Below are positions 1 through 8,515 of a stretch of 64,000 nt of DNA, in pieces. This DNA is from Burkholderia ambifaria AMMD (GTDB taxonomy: Bacteria > Pseudomonadota > Gammaproteobacteria > Burkholderiales > Burkholderiaceae): positions 1,612,001-1,676,000 of the forward strand of contig NC_008390.1 of assembly GCF_000203915.1 (NCBI RefSeq), written 5' to 3'. A program made the position numbers and the translations under genes. The notes under the pieces were generated by a model. That model had not been told where the DNA came from. It saw only the letters and a program-made list of their open reading frames with translations, and ran no database searches. Every line of letters starts with the position of its first letter. Position 1 is the stretch's first letter.

Positions 1-1
1 G

Positions 2-913
2 CCTGGCCTCGCGGCGCGGATGGCCGCGACGTTCGACCGCCTGTCGGGCGGCCGCCTGCTGATCAACGTCGTGACGGGGGGCGATTCCGCCGAGCTCGAA
101 GGCGACGGACTGTTCGCCGATCACGACACGCGCTACGAGATCACCGACGATTTCCTGCACATCTGGCGCGGGCTGCTCGCCGCCTCGCACGACAACGGCG
201 GCTTCGACTATATCGGCAAGCACCTTCAGTCGAAGGGCGGCAAGGCGCTTTATCCGCCCGTGCAGCGCCCGCATCCGCCGTTGTGGTTCGGCGGGTCGTC
301 GCCGGCCGCGCACACGATCGCCGCCGATCACATCGACACCTATCTGACCTGGGGCGAGCCGCCCGAGGCCGTCGCGAAGAAAATCGCCGACATCCGCGCG
401 CGCGCCGAATCGCGCGGCCGCACGATCCGCTTCGGCATCCGCATGCACGTGATCGTGCGCGAGACCGAGGACGAAGCATGGCGCGATGCCGAGCGCCTCA
501 TCAGCCGGCTCGACGACGAGACGATCGCCCGCGCGCAGAAGGCATTCGCGAACATGGATTCGGAAGGCCAGCGCCGGATGGCCGCGCTGCACGGCGGCAA
601 GCGCGGCGGCCGCGACGCGCTCGAGGTGTATCCGAACCTGTGGGCCGGTGTCGGGCTCGTCCGGGGCGGCGCCGGTACCGCGCTCGTCGGCAATCCCGAG
701 CAGGTCGCCGAACGCATGCGCGAATACGCGGATCTCGGCATCGAAACGTTCATCCTGTCCGGCTATCCGCACCTCGAGGAGTCGTACCGTTTTGCCGAGC
801 TCGTGTTCCCGCTGATCAAGGGCGAGGGCGCAAAGCGGCCGTCCGGCCCGCTGTCGGGGCCGTTCGGCGAGATCGTCGGCAACAACTACCTGCCCAAGGC
901 GAGCCAGAGCTGA
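2..913 (+). CDS. ssuD: FMNH2-dependent alkanesulfonate monooxygenase SsuD, 5' end outside window
   Basis: Flavin-dependent desulfonation of C1 and longer alkanesulfonates to aldehyde and sulfite, a cytosolic step of organosulfur use under sulfate limitation; it needs reduced FMN from a partner reductase (SsuE-type) not seen here. The reading frame is open from base 2, so about 80 N-terminal residues of the usual ~380 are missing. The visible part starts in the bacterial-luciferase-like TIM barrel at the conserved '[15 protein letters not shown]' and 'VVTGGD' stretch, and keeps '[14 protein letters not shown]' and the C-terminal '[19 protein letters not shown]' typical of SsuD. ssuC follows after 14 bases, then ssuB. 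The end of the gene fits SsuD well; I see no lesion. Confidence 0.93.
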   Translation, partial: PGLAARMAATFDRLSGGRLLINVVTGGDSAELEGDGLFADHDTRYEITDDFLHIWRGLLAASHDNGGFDYIGKHLQSKGGKALYPPVQRPHPPLWFGGSSPAAHTIAADHIDTYLTWGEPPEAVAKKIADIRARAESRGRTIRFGIRMHVIVRETEDEAWRDAERLISRLDDETIARAQKAFANMDSEGQRRMAALHGGKRGGRDALEVYPNLWAGVGLVRGGAGTALVGNPEQVAERMREYADLGIETFILSGYPHLEESYRFAELVFPLIKGEGAKRPSGPLSGPFGEIVGNNYLPKASQS

Positions 914-927
914 GAAGGAGGCCTGCG

Positions 928-1740
928 ATGACAACGAAAACATCGACGACGGGCGCCGCCGTGGCCGCCCGCGCGTGGCGCGCGATCGCGCCGTGGCTCG
1001 TGCCGCTCGCGCTGCTGGTCGTGTGGGAAGTCGGCGCGCGCGTCGGCTGGCTGTCGACCCGCGTGCTGCCCGAACCGGTGGCGGTCGTGCGCGCCGCATG
1101 GTCGCTCGTGACGTCGGGCGAAATGTGGGCGAATGTGAAAGTCAGTACCTGGCGCGCGCTGTTCGGTTTCGCGATCGGCGGTGGTGTCGGCCTGGCGCTG
1201 GGGCTTGCGACCGGCCTGTCGAAAGCGGCGGAGGTCGCGCTCGATTCGACGATCCAGATGATCCGCAACATCCCCGCGCTCGCGATGATTCCGCTCGTGA
1301 TCCTGTGGTTCGGCATCGACGAGAAGGCGAAGCTGTTCCTCGTCGCGCTCGGCGTGTTCTTCCCCGTCTACATCAACACGTATCACGGGATCCGCTCGGT
1401 CGACGCCAACCTGATCGAGATGGCGAAGAGCTACGGCGTGCGCGGCTTCGCGCTGTATCGCGACGTGATCCTGCCCGGCGCGTTGCCGTCGATTCTCGTC
1501 GGCGTGCGCTTCGCGCTCGGGCTGATGTGGGTGATGCTGATCGTCGCGGAAACGATTTCCGCGCAGTCGGGCATCGGCTACATGACGATGAACGCGCGCG
1601 AATTCCTGCAAACCGATGTGGTGGTGGTCGGCATCCTGCTGTATGCGGTGCTCGGCAAGCTGGCCGACGTGCTGGCGAAATGGATCGAGCGCACGACGCT
1701 GCGCTGGCACCCCGCTTATCAATCAGGAGCAAAGGCATGA
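928..1740 (+). CDS. ssuC: Aliphatic sulfonate ABC transporter permease SsuC
   Basis: Inner-membrane permease of the sulfonate importer. The 270-residue protein has a short charged N-terminus, a first membrane segment near residues 20-40, and the binding-protein-dependent transport permease domain with the EAA-like loop '[24 protein letters not shown]' split around residues 160-185, where the ATPase docks. The ATG at 928 follows a GAAGGAGG ribosome site. The last codons overlap the ssuB start (ATGA), so ssuC and ssuB are translationally coupled. The periplasmic binding protein (SsuA) would lie upstream of the window. Confidence 0.93.
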   Translation: MTTKTSTTGAAVAARAWRAIAPWLVPLALLVVWEVGARVGWLSTRVLPEPVAVVRAAWSLVTSGEMWANVKVSTWRALFGFAIGGGVGLALGLATGLSKAAEVALDSTIQMIRNIPALAMIPLVILWFGIDEKAKLFLVALGVFFPVYINTYHGIRSVDANLIEMAKSYGVRGFALYRDVILPGALPSILVGVRFALGLMWVMLIVAETISAQSGIGYMTMNAREFLQTDVVVVGILLYAVLGKLADVLAKWIERTTLRWHPAYQSGAKA

Positions 1741-2696
1741 ATGCGACCACTTCGGCGGCCGCCTACGGCCCGCTCGCCGGCGCGGACCTCGAGGCCGAAC
1801 TGGCACAGGCGCGCGTGACGGACGACGCCGTACGGGATGCGGCGATCGTCGATCGGGACGGCGGTGCGTCCGTCGTTCCGCTCGCGCGGCGGCGCCCCGG
1901 CAGCCCTGCGCCCGGCGATGCGGTGACGCTGTCGGGCGTCAGCAAGCGCTTCGGCACGCGTACCGTGCTCGACAACGTCGAACTCGGCATCGCGCGCGGC
2001 AGCTTTGTCGCCATCGTCGGCCGCAGCGGCTGCGGGAAATCCACGCTGCTGCGCCTCGTCGCCGGGCTCGAGACGCCGAGCAGCGGTGCGCTCGCGACGC
2101 GCGGCGAGGGCGGCGGCACGCTCGACACGCGGATCATGTACCAGGATGCACGGTTGCTGCCGTGGAAGACCGTGCTGCAGAACGTGATGCTGGGCCTCGG
2201 GCGCGGCGCGCGCGATCGGGCCCGCGCGGTGCTCGACGAAGTCGGGCTGCTCGAGCGCGCGAACGACTGGCCCGCGCAGCTGTCGGGTGGCCAGCGGCAG
2301 CGCGTCGCGCTCGCCCGCGCGCTGGTGCACCGGCCGCAACTGCTGCTGCTCGACGAGCCGCTCGGCGCGCTCGACGCGCTGACCCGGATCGAGATGCATG
2401 CGCTGATCGAGCGGCTGTGGCGCGAGCACCGGTTCACCGCGCTGCTCGTCACGCACGACGTGCAGGAAGCCGTCGCGCTGGGCGACCGCATCTTGCTGAT
2501 CGAGCAGGGACGCGTCGCCCTCGATCAGCAGGTGCCGCTCGATCGGCCGCGTGCGCGCGCATCGGCCGCGTTCGCCGCGCTGGAAGACCGTGTGCTGCAA
2601 CGCGTGCTCGCAGGCGGCCCGGGTGGCGCCGATCAGGAGGCGGCGCGTGAAGTCGATCACGTACGACCGGTCGGGCAGATTCGCTGGGCCGTTTAA
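1737..2696 (+). CDS. ssuB: Aliphatic sulfonate ABC transporter ATP-binding protein SsuB
   Basis: ATPase that powers sulfonate import with SsuC. Walker A 'GRSGCGKST' is near residue 94, the Q-loop '[13 protein letters not shown]' follows, the signature '[15 protein letters not shown]' is near residue 181, Walker B 'LLLLDEPLG' near 200 and the switch His in '[10 protein letters not shown]'. At 319 residues it is longer than the ~255 of E. coli SsuB: about 55 extra residues lie before the ABC domain and a tail of about 40 lies after it. The ATG at 1737 overlaps the ssuC stop. The N-terminal extension is low in complexity and has no function I can name. Confidence 0.92.
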   Translation: MNATTSAAAYGPLAGADLEAELAQARVTDDAVRDAAIVDRDGGASVVPLARRRPGSPAPGDAVTLSGVSKRFGTRTVLDNVELGIARGSFVAIVGRSGCGKSTLLRLVAGLETPSSGALATRGEGGGTLDTRIMYQDARLLPWKTVLQNVMLGLGRGARDRARAVLDEVGLLERANDWPAQLSGGQRQRVALARALVHRPQLLLLDEPLGALDALTRIEMHALIERLWREHRFTALLVTHDVQEAVALGDRILLIEQGRVALDQQVPLDRPRARASAAFAALEDRVLQRVLAGGPGGADQEAAREVDHVRPVGQIRWAV

Positions 2697-2700
2697 ATCC

Positions 2701-2735
2701 GGGCGGCGCAGGCCGCCCGTTCTCAGACTTTTTTG
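2701..2735 (+). terminator. Hairpin between ssuB and the molbindin gene
   Basis: A 7-bp perfect GC stem (2701-2707 with 2712-2718, loop GCAG) starts four bases after the ssuB stop; a run of six T lies about 10 bases after the stem. That spacing is poor for intrinsic termination, so it may be a weak terminator or mRNA-stabilising hairpin. Confidence 0.35.
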
Positions 2736-2753
2736 TTCGGAGCGATCAACCCG

Positions 2754-2969
2754 ATGAGCATCACTGCAATCAACGTGCGTAACCAGTTCAAGGGCAAGGT
2801 GAAGGAGATCATTCGCGGGCCGGTGGTGTCCGAGGTCGACGTCGAGACGCCGTTCGGCATCGTCACGTCGGTGATCACGACGCGTTCGGTCGACGAGCTC
2901 GAGCTGAAGGTCGGCGCCGAAGTCGTCGCGCTCGTGAAGTCCACCGAAGTGTCGATCGCGCGCCTCTGA
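2754..2969 (+). CDS. Small TOBE-domain (molbindin-like) protein
   Basis: A 71-residue single-TOBE protein of the Mop/molbindin type, a family that binds molybdate or other oxyanions in the cytoplasm as small oligomers. The whole protein is the domain: 'ISVRNQFKG'-like opening ('INVRNQFKGKVKEI'), the central 'VDVETPFGIVTSVITTRS' and the closing 'VGAEVVALVKSTEVSIA'. I chose the ATG at 2754 because a CGGAG site lies about ten bases upstream and the motif starts right after it. It follows the ssu operon on the same strand after a hairpin. Whether it binds molybdate, tungstate or sulfate is not shown by sequence; the family assignment is firm. Confidence 0.85.
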   Translation: MSITAINVRNQFKGKVKEIIRGPVVSEVDVETPFGIVTSVITTRSVDELELKVGAEVVALVKSTEVSIARL

Positions 2970-3108
2970 GCGCCGGTTGGTGCACCGGGGCGGCGCGGGC
3001 GGTCTGACCGTGCGCGACGCACCGGCTTTCGCGGCGCGCGTTTGCCTCCGTATTCGGCGTCCGGACGAAGTGCTAGGATGGGACGACACCGACGCCGGAG
3101 GCCAACGC

Positions 3109-3306
3109 ATGACGCCCATCCTTTCTCCCGAAGCCATCGAGGCGCTGAAGTGGGTCGACCAGTTCGGCGACACCCGGGCGGTCCCCGCCGCGTTCGACGA
3201 TGTCGTTTATGCGTTGTTGAACGAAGGGCTGATCTACCAGGCGGCTGCCAACCGCGTCGACCTGACCGCCGACGGCAAAGCCGTTTTGTCTAACGAATAC
3301 GATTGA
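3109..3306 (+). CDS. Conserved hypothetical protein, 65 aa
   Basis: I do not recognise the family. The ATG at 3109 has a CCGGAGG ribosome site 7-13 bases upstream, and the codon choice is typical of the chromosome. The protein is acidic, soluble and predicted mostly helical ('PEAIEALKWVDQFGD', 'AFDDVVYALLNEGLIY', 'VDLTADGKAVLSNE'), and ends in a pattern like the winged-helix tails in which a last helix precedes a 'LT..G..L' strand. That resemblance is weak. It is followed by another small gene on the same strand. Confidence 0.65.
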   Translation: MTPILSPEAIEALKWVDQFGDTRAVPAAFDDVVYALLNEGLIYQAAANRVDLTADGKAVLSNEYD

Positions 3307-3361
3307 GCGCGCGGCGCCGGCCGCCGAGGCGGACTGGCGCTGCGTCGCCACGGAGCGAGCG

Positions 3362-3616
3362 ATGGAACCGACGGGCAGCGATCTCGGCGATTTCAGCGAG
3401 CCGTACCGCGGCTACGAGATCGAGGTGAAGACCGAGCAGGTGTGGGACGGCGAGCATGCGCACTACCGCGTGCTGCAAGGCGAGGCCGTGCGGATCGACT
3501 GGCGGCTCGTCAAGGTCGACGGGATGCTGCTCACCGAACGGCGCGTGATCGAGCGCGTACTCGACGAGGCGCGGCGGGCCGTCGACGCCGAACTCGGCGA
3601 GGGCGGGCCGGTTTAG
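3362..3616 (+). CDS. Conserved hypothetical protein, 84 aa
   Basis: Unrecognised small soluble protein with alternating strands and one long C-terminal helix: 'YRGYEIEVKTEQVWDGEHAHYRVL' split over two strands, then 'RVIERVLDEARRAVDAEL'. The ATG at 3362 is preceded by GGAGCGAGCG. It sits between the 65-residue gene and dusA with short gaps, so it may share their transcript. No catalytic motif is visible. Confidence 0.6.
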   Translation: MEPTGSDLGDFSEPYRGYEIEVKTEQVWDGEHAHYRVLQGEAVRIDWRLVKVDGMLLTERRVIERVLDEARRAVDAELGEGGPV

Positions 3617-3693
3617 TCAAGCTGCCGGGCTCGGCTGGTCACGTTGCGGTAAAATGCCGGGTTGTTCCCGCGCCGCTTGCTGCCCCGAATTCC

Positions 3694-4728
3694 ATGTCCG
3701 CACCGTCCTCGCTTCCTCCCCGCCGCGTTTCAGTGGCGCCCATGCTCGACTGGACCGACCGCCATTGCCGGTCGTTCCATCGCACGCTGACGCGCGACAC
3801 GTGGCTGTATACGGAAATGATCACCACGGGCGCGCTGCTGTTCGGCGACGCGCAGCGGCATCTGGCGTTCACGCCGAACGAATCGCCGGTCGCGCTGCAG
3901 TTGGGCGGCAGCGAGCGGGACGATCTCGCGCGCGCCGCGAAACTCGGCGAGCAATGGGGCTATGACGAGATCAACCTGAATTGCGGCTGTCCGTCTGAGC
4001 GGGTGCAGCGTGGCGCATTCGGCGCGTGCTTGATGAACGAGCCGCAGCTCGTCGCCGACTGCGTGAAGGCGATGCGCGATGCGGTGTCGGTGCCGGTCAC
4101 GGTCAAGCACCGGATCGGCGTCGACGCGGTCGAGGATTATGCGTTCGTGCGCGACTTCGTCGGCAAGGTGGCGGAAGCGGGCTGCGAGACGTTCGTCGTG
4201 CACGCGCGCAATGCGATCCTGAAGGGGCTGTCGCCGAAGGAGAACCGCGAGATCCCGCCGCTCAAGTACGACTATGCGTATCAACTGAAGCGCGATTTTC
4301 CGTCGCTGGAGATCGTGATCAACGGCGGGATCAAGACGCTCGACGAAGTCGCGCAGCATCTCGAGCATGTCGACGGCGTGATGCTTGGCCGCGAGGCTTA
4401 TCACAACCCGTATGTACTCGCGGGCGTCGATGCGCGCTTCTATGGTTCGACCGCGGCGGTGCCGACGCGCGAAGAGGCCGAGGCGAAACTGATCGAATAC
4501 TGCGCGGCGGAATTGAAGCGCGGTACGTATCTCGGCGCGATCGTCCGGCACGCACTCGGGCTGTATCGCGGCGTCGGCGGTGCACGCGGCTGGCGTCGCG
4601 TGCTGTCGGACAACAAGAGGCTCGCGCGCGGCGATCTGGCCGTGTTCGACGAGGCGCGCACGCATCTGAACGACGCGATCGAAAATTTTGAAAAAAATGC
4701 TTTGCAAGACGGAAAAGTGTTCGTATAA
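3694..4728 (+). CDS. dusA: tRNA-dihydrouridine(20/20a) synthase DusA
   Basis: FMN-dependent reduction of U20/U20a in the D-loop of tRNAs, using NADPH. The 344-residue length matches DusA. The TIM barrel opens with 'VAPMLDWTDRHCR', the catalytic cysteine is in 'NLNCGCPSERVQRG', FMN/tRNA contacts are in 'TVKHRIGVD', 'VVHARNAILKGLSPKENREIPPL' (read in two parts) and 'INGGI..LDE', and the C-terminal helical domain ends near 'NDAIENFEKNAL'. The 'GLSPKENR' loop is characteristic of DusA rather than DusB/C. The stop codon lies inside the -10 box of the downstream tRNA-His promoter. Confidence 0.95.
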   Translation: MSAPSSLPPRRVSVAPMLDWTDRHCRSFHRTLTRDTWLYTEMITTGALLFGDAQRHLAFTPNESPVALQLGGSERDDLARAAKLGEQWGYDEINLNCGCPSERVQRGAFGACLMNEPQLVADCVKAMRDAVSVPVTVKHRIGVDAVEDYAFVRDFVGKVAEAGCETFVVHARNAILKGLSPKENREIPPLKYDYAYQLKRDFPSLEIVINGGIKTLDEVAQHLEHVDGVMLGREAYHNPYVLAGVDARFYGSTAAVPTREEAEAKLIEYCAAELKRGTYLGAIVRHALGLYRGVGGARGWRRVLSDNKRLARGDLAVFDEARTHLNDAIENFEKNALQDGKVFV

Positions 4729-4729
4729 T
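4702..4729 (+). promoter_or_regulatory. Sigma70 promoter for tRNA-His, overlapping the dusA 3' end
   Basis: TTGCAA at 4702-4707, a 16-base spacer and a consensus TATAAT at 4724-4729. The box contains the dusA stop codon (4726-4728). Initiation is expected near 4736, about 55 bases before the tRNA. Confidence 0.75.
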
Positions 4730-4791
4730 CTTGTTCTTCGCTGCTGAACACGGACGAAACGAAACAGCGAAGAAACAAAGCAGTATCAGTG

Positions 4792-4867
4792 GTGGCTGTA
4801 GCTCAGTTGGTAGAGTCCAGGATTGTGATTCCTGTCGTCGTGGGTTCGAGTCCCATCAGCCACCCCA
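4792..4867 (+). tRNA. tRNA-His(GTG)
   Basis: Full cloverleaf with encoded CCA. The acceptor stem GTGGCTG pairs with CAGCCAC (4857-4863), followed by discriminator C and CCA at 4865-4867. The D arm contains GCTCAGTTGGTAGAGT, the anticodon loop TTGTGAT gives anticodon GTG, and the T arm has GGGTTCGAGTCCC. Base 4791 is G, the position of the extra G-1 used for histidine identity. The leader 4731-4778 can fold into a long stem (4731-4743 with 4765-4778). Confidence 0.97.
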
Positions 4868-4897
4868 AAGAATTCCTAGCGGTATCAAGTTGTTAGA

Positions 4898-4936
4898 AAC
4901 GGCACTGTCCCACAAGACAGTGCCGTTTTTGTTTTT
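4898..4936 (+). terminator. Rho-independent terminator of the tRNA-His transcript
   Basis: A 12-bp stem beginning AACGGCACTGTC with its complement ending at 4925, a short CCACAA loop, and TTTTTGTTTTT directly after. A strong, canonical terminator 30 bases after the tRNA. Confidence 0.9.
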
Positions 4937-5104
4937 AATTCCAAGAAATGGAATTTATAGCGCGTTCCGCTTCACGATCTTGGTGCGATCGTAGGCCGCG
5001 CGCCTGCTTGAAATCTGGCATCGACGACGGTTTATCTCGTAGCAAGCTCCAGCGTTGCGAAAAGCACCGTGACATGCAATGGCCGAATCCGCGGAGCCCC
5101 CTCG

Positions 5105-6139
5105 TCAAGCCGTCTGCGTAGCCTTCCTTCTTGAGCCGACGAATCCGTTCTTCAGAGCGAGCGCCGGCTTCTCGATGAGGAACCACGACACTGCGGCGAT
5201 CGGCGTCACGATGACGATGGTAAGCATCGTCAGGCTGGTCGGATGTAGGCTCGTGCCGAAGTGCCACACGAGCATCTGCTGCACGAGAAACGCGTAGATA
5301 TAGACGCCATACGAAATATCGAAGCGATTCAGGAAAGCCAGCTTCGGCAACCGCTCGGCCGCGAAGATGACGATGAACGGCAGCAACAGATTGAACGCAT
5401 AAGCCTTGATTTTCCAGTCATGATCGGCTGCGAACAGATAGAAGGGTGCCAGCGCCACGACAACTGCGGCAACCCACAAACCCCAGCTACGAGGCAGTGT
5501 GATTGTCGCGATGAATGCACCGCCCCAGAAGTAGATGCCGAGCCGTGCAAGCTGGAAGGTGCTCACGCCAGCCAGCATATTCCCCTGCCACAACAGATCA
5601 CCCATCAGGGCGACATAGAATCCTGCCAGCATCAGCAGCATTCCCTTCCAGTTTAGGGCGCCGGCCCATGACACACCGAGCAGAATCAGGTAGCACGTCA
5701 CCTCAAGCGGCAACGTCCAGAGCGAACCGTTGATCACGGGGATCGGGGTCGTCGCGAAGAAGTGCGGAAGCGTCGGGACACTGTTGTACAGCGTCAGGTT
5801 AGTCAGATACTCCAGCCATTCCGGCAGCCACATGTGCGTCATGATCGGACCGGCGACGAAGATCGTCAGCAGGATTAGAACGGCGAGCCCGGGGAAGATC
5901 CGCAACGCACGGTTGCGCAGGTAGGCCAGCGGGTTCGGGTTGCGTTGCAACGACTTGCAGACCAGGTATCCGCTGATCGCGAAGAAGGCATTGACCCCGA
6001 GTTCGCTGAACTGCGGGAAGCCGTGTTGCTCCAACCAGTCGCTACCGAGCCCGAGTACGACGTAGCTATGCGTGATGATGACCGCGTATGCGGCCAGCAA
6101 GCGAAGCGCGGTGAACGCGTTCTGGTTATTTGGGGACAT
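5105..6139 (-). CDS. Acyltransferase 3 family membrane protein (OafA/YrhL type)
   Basis: Integral membrane O-acyltransferase, the family that adds acetyl or other acyl groups to O-antigen, exopolysaccharide or other glycans. The 344-residue protein has about ten membrane segments. Family marks are 'ALRLLAAYAVIITHSY' with the catalytic-site His near residue 25, 'GVNAFFAISGYLV' and 'RNRALRIFPGLAVLILL', and the C-terminal 'WFLIEKPAL'. I chose the ATG at 6139 because the family starts with the 'FTALRLLAA' helix a few residues in; the upstream extension has no similarity. Base composition looks more AT-rich than the flanks. Substrate unknown; the methyltransferase neighbour suggests a surface-glycan decoration pair. 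Confidence 0.85.
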   Translation of the reverse strand: MSPNNQNAFTALRLLAAYAVIITHSYVVLGLGSDWLEQHGFPQFSELGVNAFFAISGYLVCKSLQRNPNPLAYLRNRALRIFPGLAVLILLTIFVAGPIMTHMWLPEWLEYLTNLTLYNSVPTLPHFFATTPIPVINGSLWTLPLEVTCYLILLGVSWAGALNWKGMLLMLAGFYVALMGDLLWQGNMLAGVSTFQLARLGIYFWGGAFIATITLPRSWGLWVAAVVVALAPFYLFAADHDWKIKAYAFNLLLPFIVIFAAERLPKLAFLNRFDISYGVYIYAFLVQQMLVWHFGTSLHPTSLTMLTIVIVTPIAAVSWFLIEKPALALKNGFVGSRRKATQTA

Positions 6140-6253
6140 GATCTGATCCTGGGCGGCAGGGTAGCAGAACCCGAGCGAGTGATTGAGGCGCTGATGGGGC
6201 CGGGAAACCGTGGAACGTGATCCTGTAAGCCCCATAACCCAAGCTCGGCTTAG

Positions 6254-6391
6254 TCATGAATTCCCCGCAACAAGTCTCCGATTCTTTATCTTCCATCGAT
6301 CGTAATGCCGATATGTCGTTTCCGGATTCGCATGTGCCGCGAATTCGTGCACGTCGGCGCCTCGATTCCTGATCTTCGTCGTGATCGCGGT
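6254..6391 (-). pseudogene. Remnant of a tyrosine recombinase (integrase) C-terminus
   Basis: A short frame ends with 'GADVHEFAAHANPETTYRH' followed by 'YDRWKIKN'. This matches the last catalytic block of tyrosine integrases: the box II His in 'AHAN' and the nucleophilic Tyr in 'HYDR', about nine residues later, then a basic tail. The rest of the integrase (Arg box I, core-binding domain) is absent upstream, where an unrelated methyltransferase gene ends at 6423. I read it as the debris of a mobile element that brought in the two surface-modification genes beside tRNA-His. Confidence 0.6.
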
Positions 6392-6422
6392 CGGCCATTT
6401 CTCGTCGCTGCGATGCGACGTT

Positions 6423-7457
6423 CTATTGAATACTTCCTGGCGGGACAAAACGCGGATTGCGCCAAGCCTGCACGCCATCCACGATCAATTCCGGTATCCA
6501 GTTCTTGACCTGATAGAAAGCGGGCCTCTCCATTTCGATTAGCCAGCCGGCGGGCGTCAGAATGTCGTAGAGTCGCCCTTCGATGTGCTTCGAGTGAGTG
6601 CCGATCAAAACGTAGGCGACCTTCTCATTGAGGAGCGACAGACACGATTCGATCAACGCAGCCTCGCCGCCCTGGATGTCGATATGCAAGAGATCGATGC
6701 GATCTCGATCGCCGATTGCCGACTCCAAAGAGATCATCGGCAAGATGTCGTGACTGCCGTTCGCCACGGCCTCGTCTTGCTGCTCTTTGGTCGCGCCGAA
6801 AACGGGCTCAAGCCCCCAGCTGTGGCCGGCATGCTCCTGACGCGGGAAGAGGGCGCTTCCCGCGCTCGCGGCTGCGACGCCGCGATACAGCGTATATTCG
6901 CCCTGCGCGAACCCGTTGCGCGCGAGTGCTTCTCGGGCGAATTCAAGGTGGCCTTCGTCGCCCTCGATGCCTATGACGTGCACCTTTCGGCCGGTACGTT
7001 TGGCGGCCATGCCAGTGTTATTCATCCAGCAACCCCAGCCGCAACCCAGCTCGATCATGGTGAATGTATCGGGGCGCGCCAATTCCACGGCGTGCAATGC
7101 GGAGGCCCATTCCGCAATATCGGCATGCCAGTTGGCCGGCAGCGGAAAATGATCCAGTTTGCCGCCCTGATCTGCAAGAAAAGGCAGAATTTTCGGGTCC
7201 ACCAGCACGCCAAGCCAGTTCGTCTGGAATCCAGGCGTCAGCTTTCTGTCGTGTACTTCATGACGACGCATACATTCCAGCGCGTCAAAATTGGCGTAAT
7301 AGGCAAAGAAGGGCGTGCCGCGAATCGCCTCCACTTGATTTTCCAGATCGCGAATCCTCTGTTCGGCGACCAGAAGCGCTTTGGCCAGTGCGTTACGGTT
7401 ATCGTGGAGCTTGCGAATGGGACCGATCGAGCGGCCAAGACTTTTCATCAAGGTCAT
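6423..7457 (-). CDS. FkbM-like SAM-dependent methyltransferase
   Basis: Class I methyltransferase of about 344 residues. An N-terminal coiled-coil-like segment ('RNALAKALLVAEQRIRDLEN') precedes the Rossmann domain: motif I 'MIELGCGWGCWM', the acidic ribose-binding 'VIGIEGDEGHLEFA' and post-motif 'RIDLLHIDIQGGEAALIE', which is the FkbM-type hallmark. Such enzymes often O-methylate sugars of glycans or lipids. The ATG at 7457 (with a second at 7448) lies at an AAGGA site; upstream in-frame starts lack one. It is on the same strand as the acyltransferase, with the integrase remnant between them. Substrate not deducible. Confidence 0.75.
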   Translation of the reverse strand: MTLMKSLGRSIGPIRKLHDNRNALAKALLVAEQRIRDLENQVEAIRGTPFFAYYANFDALECMRRHEVHDRKLTPGFQTNWLGVLVDPKILPFLADQGGKLDHFPLPANWHADIAEWASALHAVELARPDTFTMIELGCGWGCWMNNTGMAAKRTGRKVHVIGIEGDEGHLEFAREALARNGFAQGEYTLYRGVAAASAGSALFPRQEHAGHSWGLEPVFGATKEQQDEAVANGSHDILPMISLESAIGDRDRIDLLHIDIQGGEAALIESCLSLLNEKVAYVLIGTHSKHIEGRLYDILTPAGWLIEMERPAFYQVKNWIPELIVDGVQAWRNPRFVPPGSIQ

Positions 7458-7924
7458 TCCTTCCACTCCTGCGTCTCGTGCTACGGCGATTGTTATCGTG
7501 GGATGCCGGCACGAGCACTTCTCGCCCGGCGGAAGTACGCAACAAGCTTTCAGTGAGATCAAAATGGTGCGCCATAGCATAGCGATTGAAAGCTTTGGGC
7601 GCTAGTCGAGCCGCCACGGATATTGGATGGCCGCCCTGCTGAAGTTGCCTCTGGACTGTCGAGCGTGATGTTGGCGGAATAAGCCAGTGACTTGGCGCAA
7701 CCCACCAATGCTTAACATGCTTACATTCGTGTAATGTATCGATTCCTCGTGCCCTCGATTTTCCAGGGCCGTTCTGTCCTGGCGCCCGGAAGGCGCCGGG
7801 GCATTTTTTCGCCAGCTGCGGCGCCGTGCAGCGTTTGATGCGTTTCGCGATGCAATCGACCGTTTAAAACATCGCGGCTGCTACACTTTCCCGGCCTCAA
7901 TTACGCAACGGAAGCGACCCGAGC
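7458..7924. other. Intergenic region with an orphan terminator
   Basis: No convincing gene in these 467 bases. It holds the divergent starts of the methyltransferase (minus) and GNAT gene (plus), and a strong plus-strand terminator at 7778-7809 that no plus-strand gene explains. A small hairpin (7751-7755 with 7765-7769) lies just before it. Confidence 0.6.
7778..7809 (+). terminator. Orphan rho-independent terminator
   Basis: A 9-bp stem (7778-7786 with 7792-7800, one T-G pair), loop CGGAA, then GCA and six T. No plus-strand coding gene lies upstream since the accessory patch, so it may end a small RNA starting near 7730-7745. Confidence 0.75.
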
Positions 7925-8443
7925 ATGCCGGAACCCCAAACCATCACGTTGCGCAGCGCGACGTCACACGACGCGGAGCTCGTTGCGCGCTTGCACACGC
8001 TGAGCTGGCAGAACGCATACAGCCATATCCTGCCCGCGGCCTATCTGTCCGATGAGGCGCCGACGGAACACGCGAGCCGGTGGCGACGCTATTTCGACCG
8101 CAACGAAGCGGAATGGGGCCTCGTGCTGATCGCGGAGTCCGACGGCGCGCCCATCGGTTTCGTGAGCGCCGAAAGACCGGTCGATTCGGCGCTGGGCGTG
8201 CTGCTCGATTGCCTTCACGTCCTTCCCGCATATCACGGAAGCGGTATCGGCAAGCGCATGATCGAAGCCGTTCGCGCATGGACGCGAAATATCGGCGTGG
8301 ACAAGGTTCATCTGTTGGTGCTCGAGGGCAACGTCCGCGCGATTGGTTTCTACGAGCACAACGGCTGGCGATTGGCGGGCGTCGAAACCAGCGTCATCGG
8401 CGGGGCGGAAGTCGCCGTCCGAACCTACGTGATCGAGGCCTGA
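7925..8443 (+). CDS. GNAT family N-acetyltransferase
   Basis: Acetyl-CoA dependent N-acetyltransferase, 172 residues, one GNAT domain. Acetyl-CoA binding motif A is 'CLHVLPAYHGSGIGKRMIEA' (the GSGIGK turn binds the pyrophosphate), preceded by strand 'PIGFVSAERP' and followed by 'VHLLVLEGNVRAIGFYEHNGWR', the motif B helix with the conserved Asn and Tyr. The N-terminus 'ITLRSATSHDAELVARLH' is the usual first strand and helix. The start at 7925 is the first ATG after a short upstream region. The acceptor substrate is unknown. Confidence 0.88.
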   Translation: MPEPQTITLRSATSHDAELVARLHTLSWQNAYSHILPAAYLSDEAPTEHASRWRRYFDRNEAEWGLVLIAESDGAPIGFVSAERPVDSALGVLLDCLHVLPAYHGSGIGKRMIEAVRAWTRNIGVDKVHLLVLEGNVRAIGFYEHNGWRLAGVETSVIGGAEVAVRTYVIEA

Positions 8444-8515
8444 CGGCCTGTCGGCATCGAATCGAACGGCGGCCGACTGCGCGATCCATTCCGCTATCGA
8501 CCAAGCGCCCGTGCG

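Noticed and set aside
4857..7900. Duplicated tRNA-His 3' end as island attachment site
   Set aside because: I searched by eye for a copy of the T arm/acceptor sequence and found only short chance matches such as CAGCCACATG near 5830.
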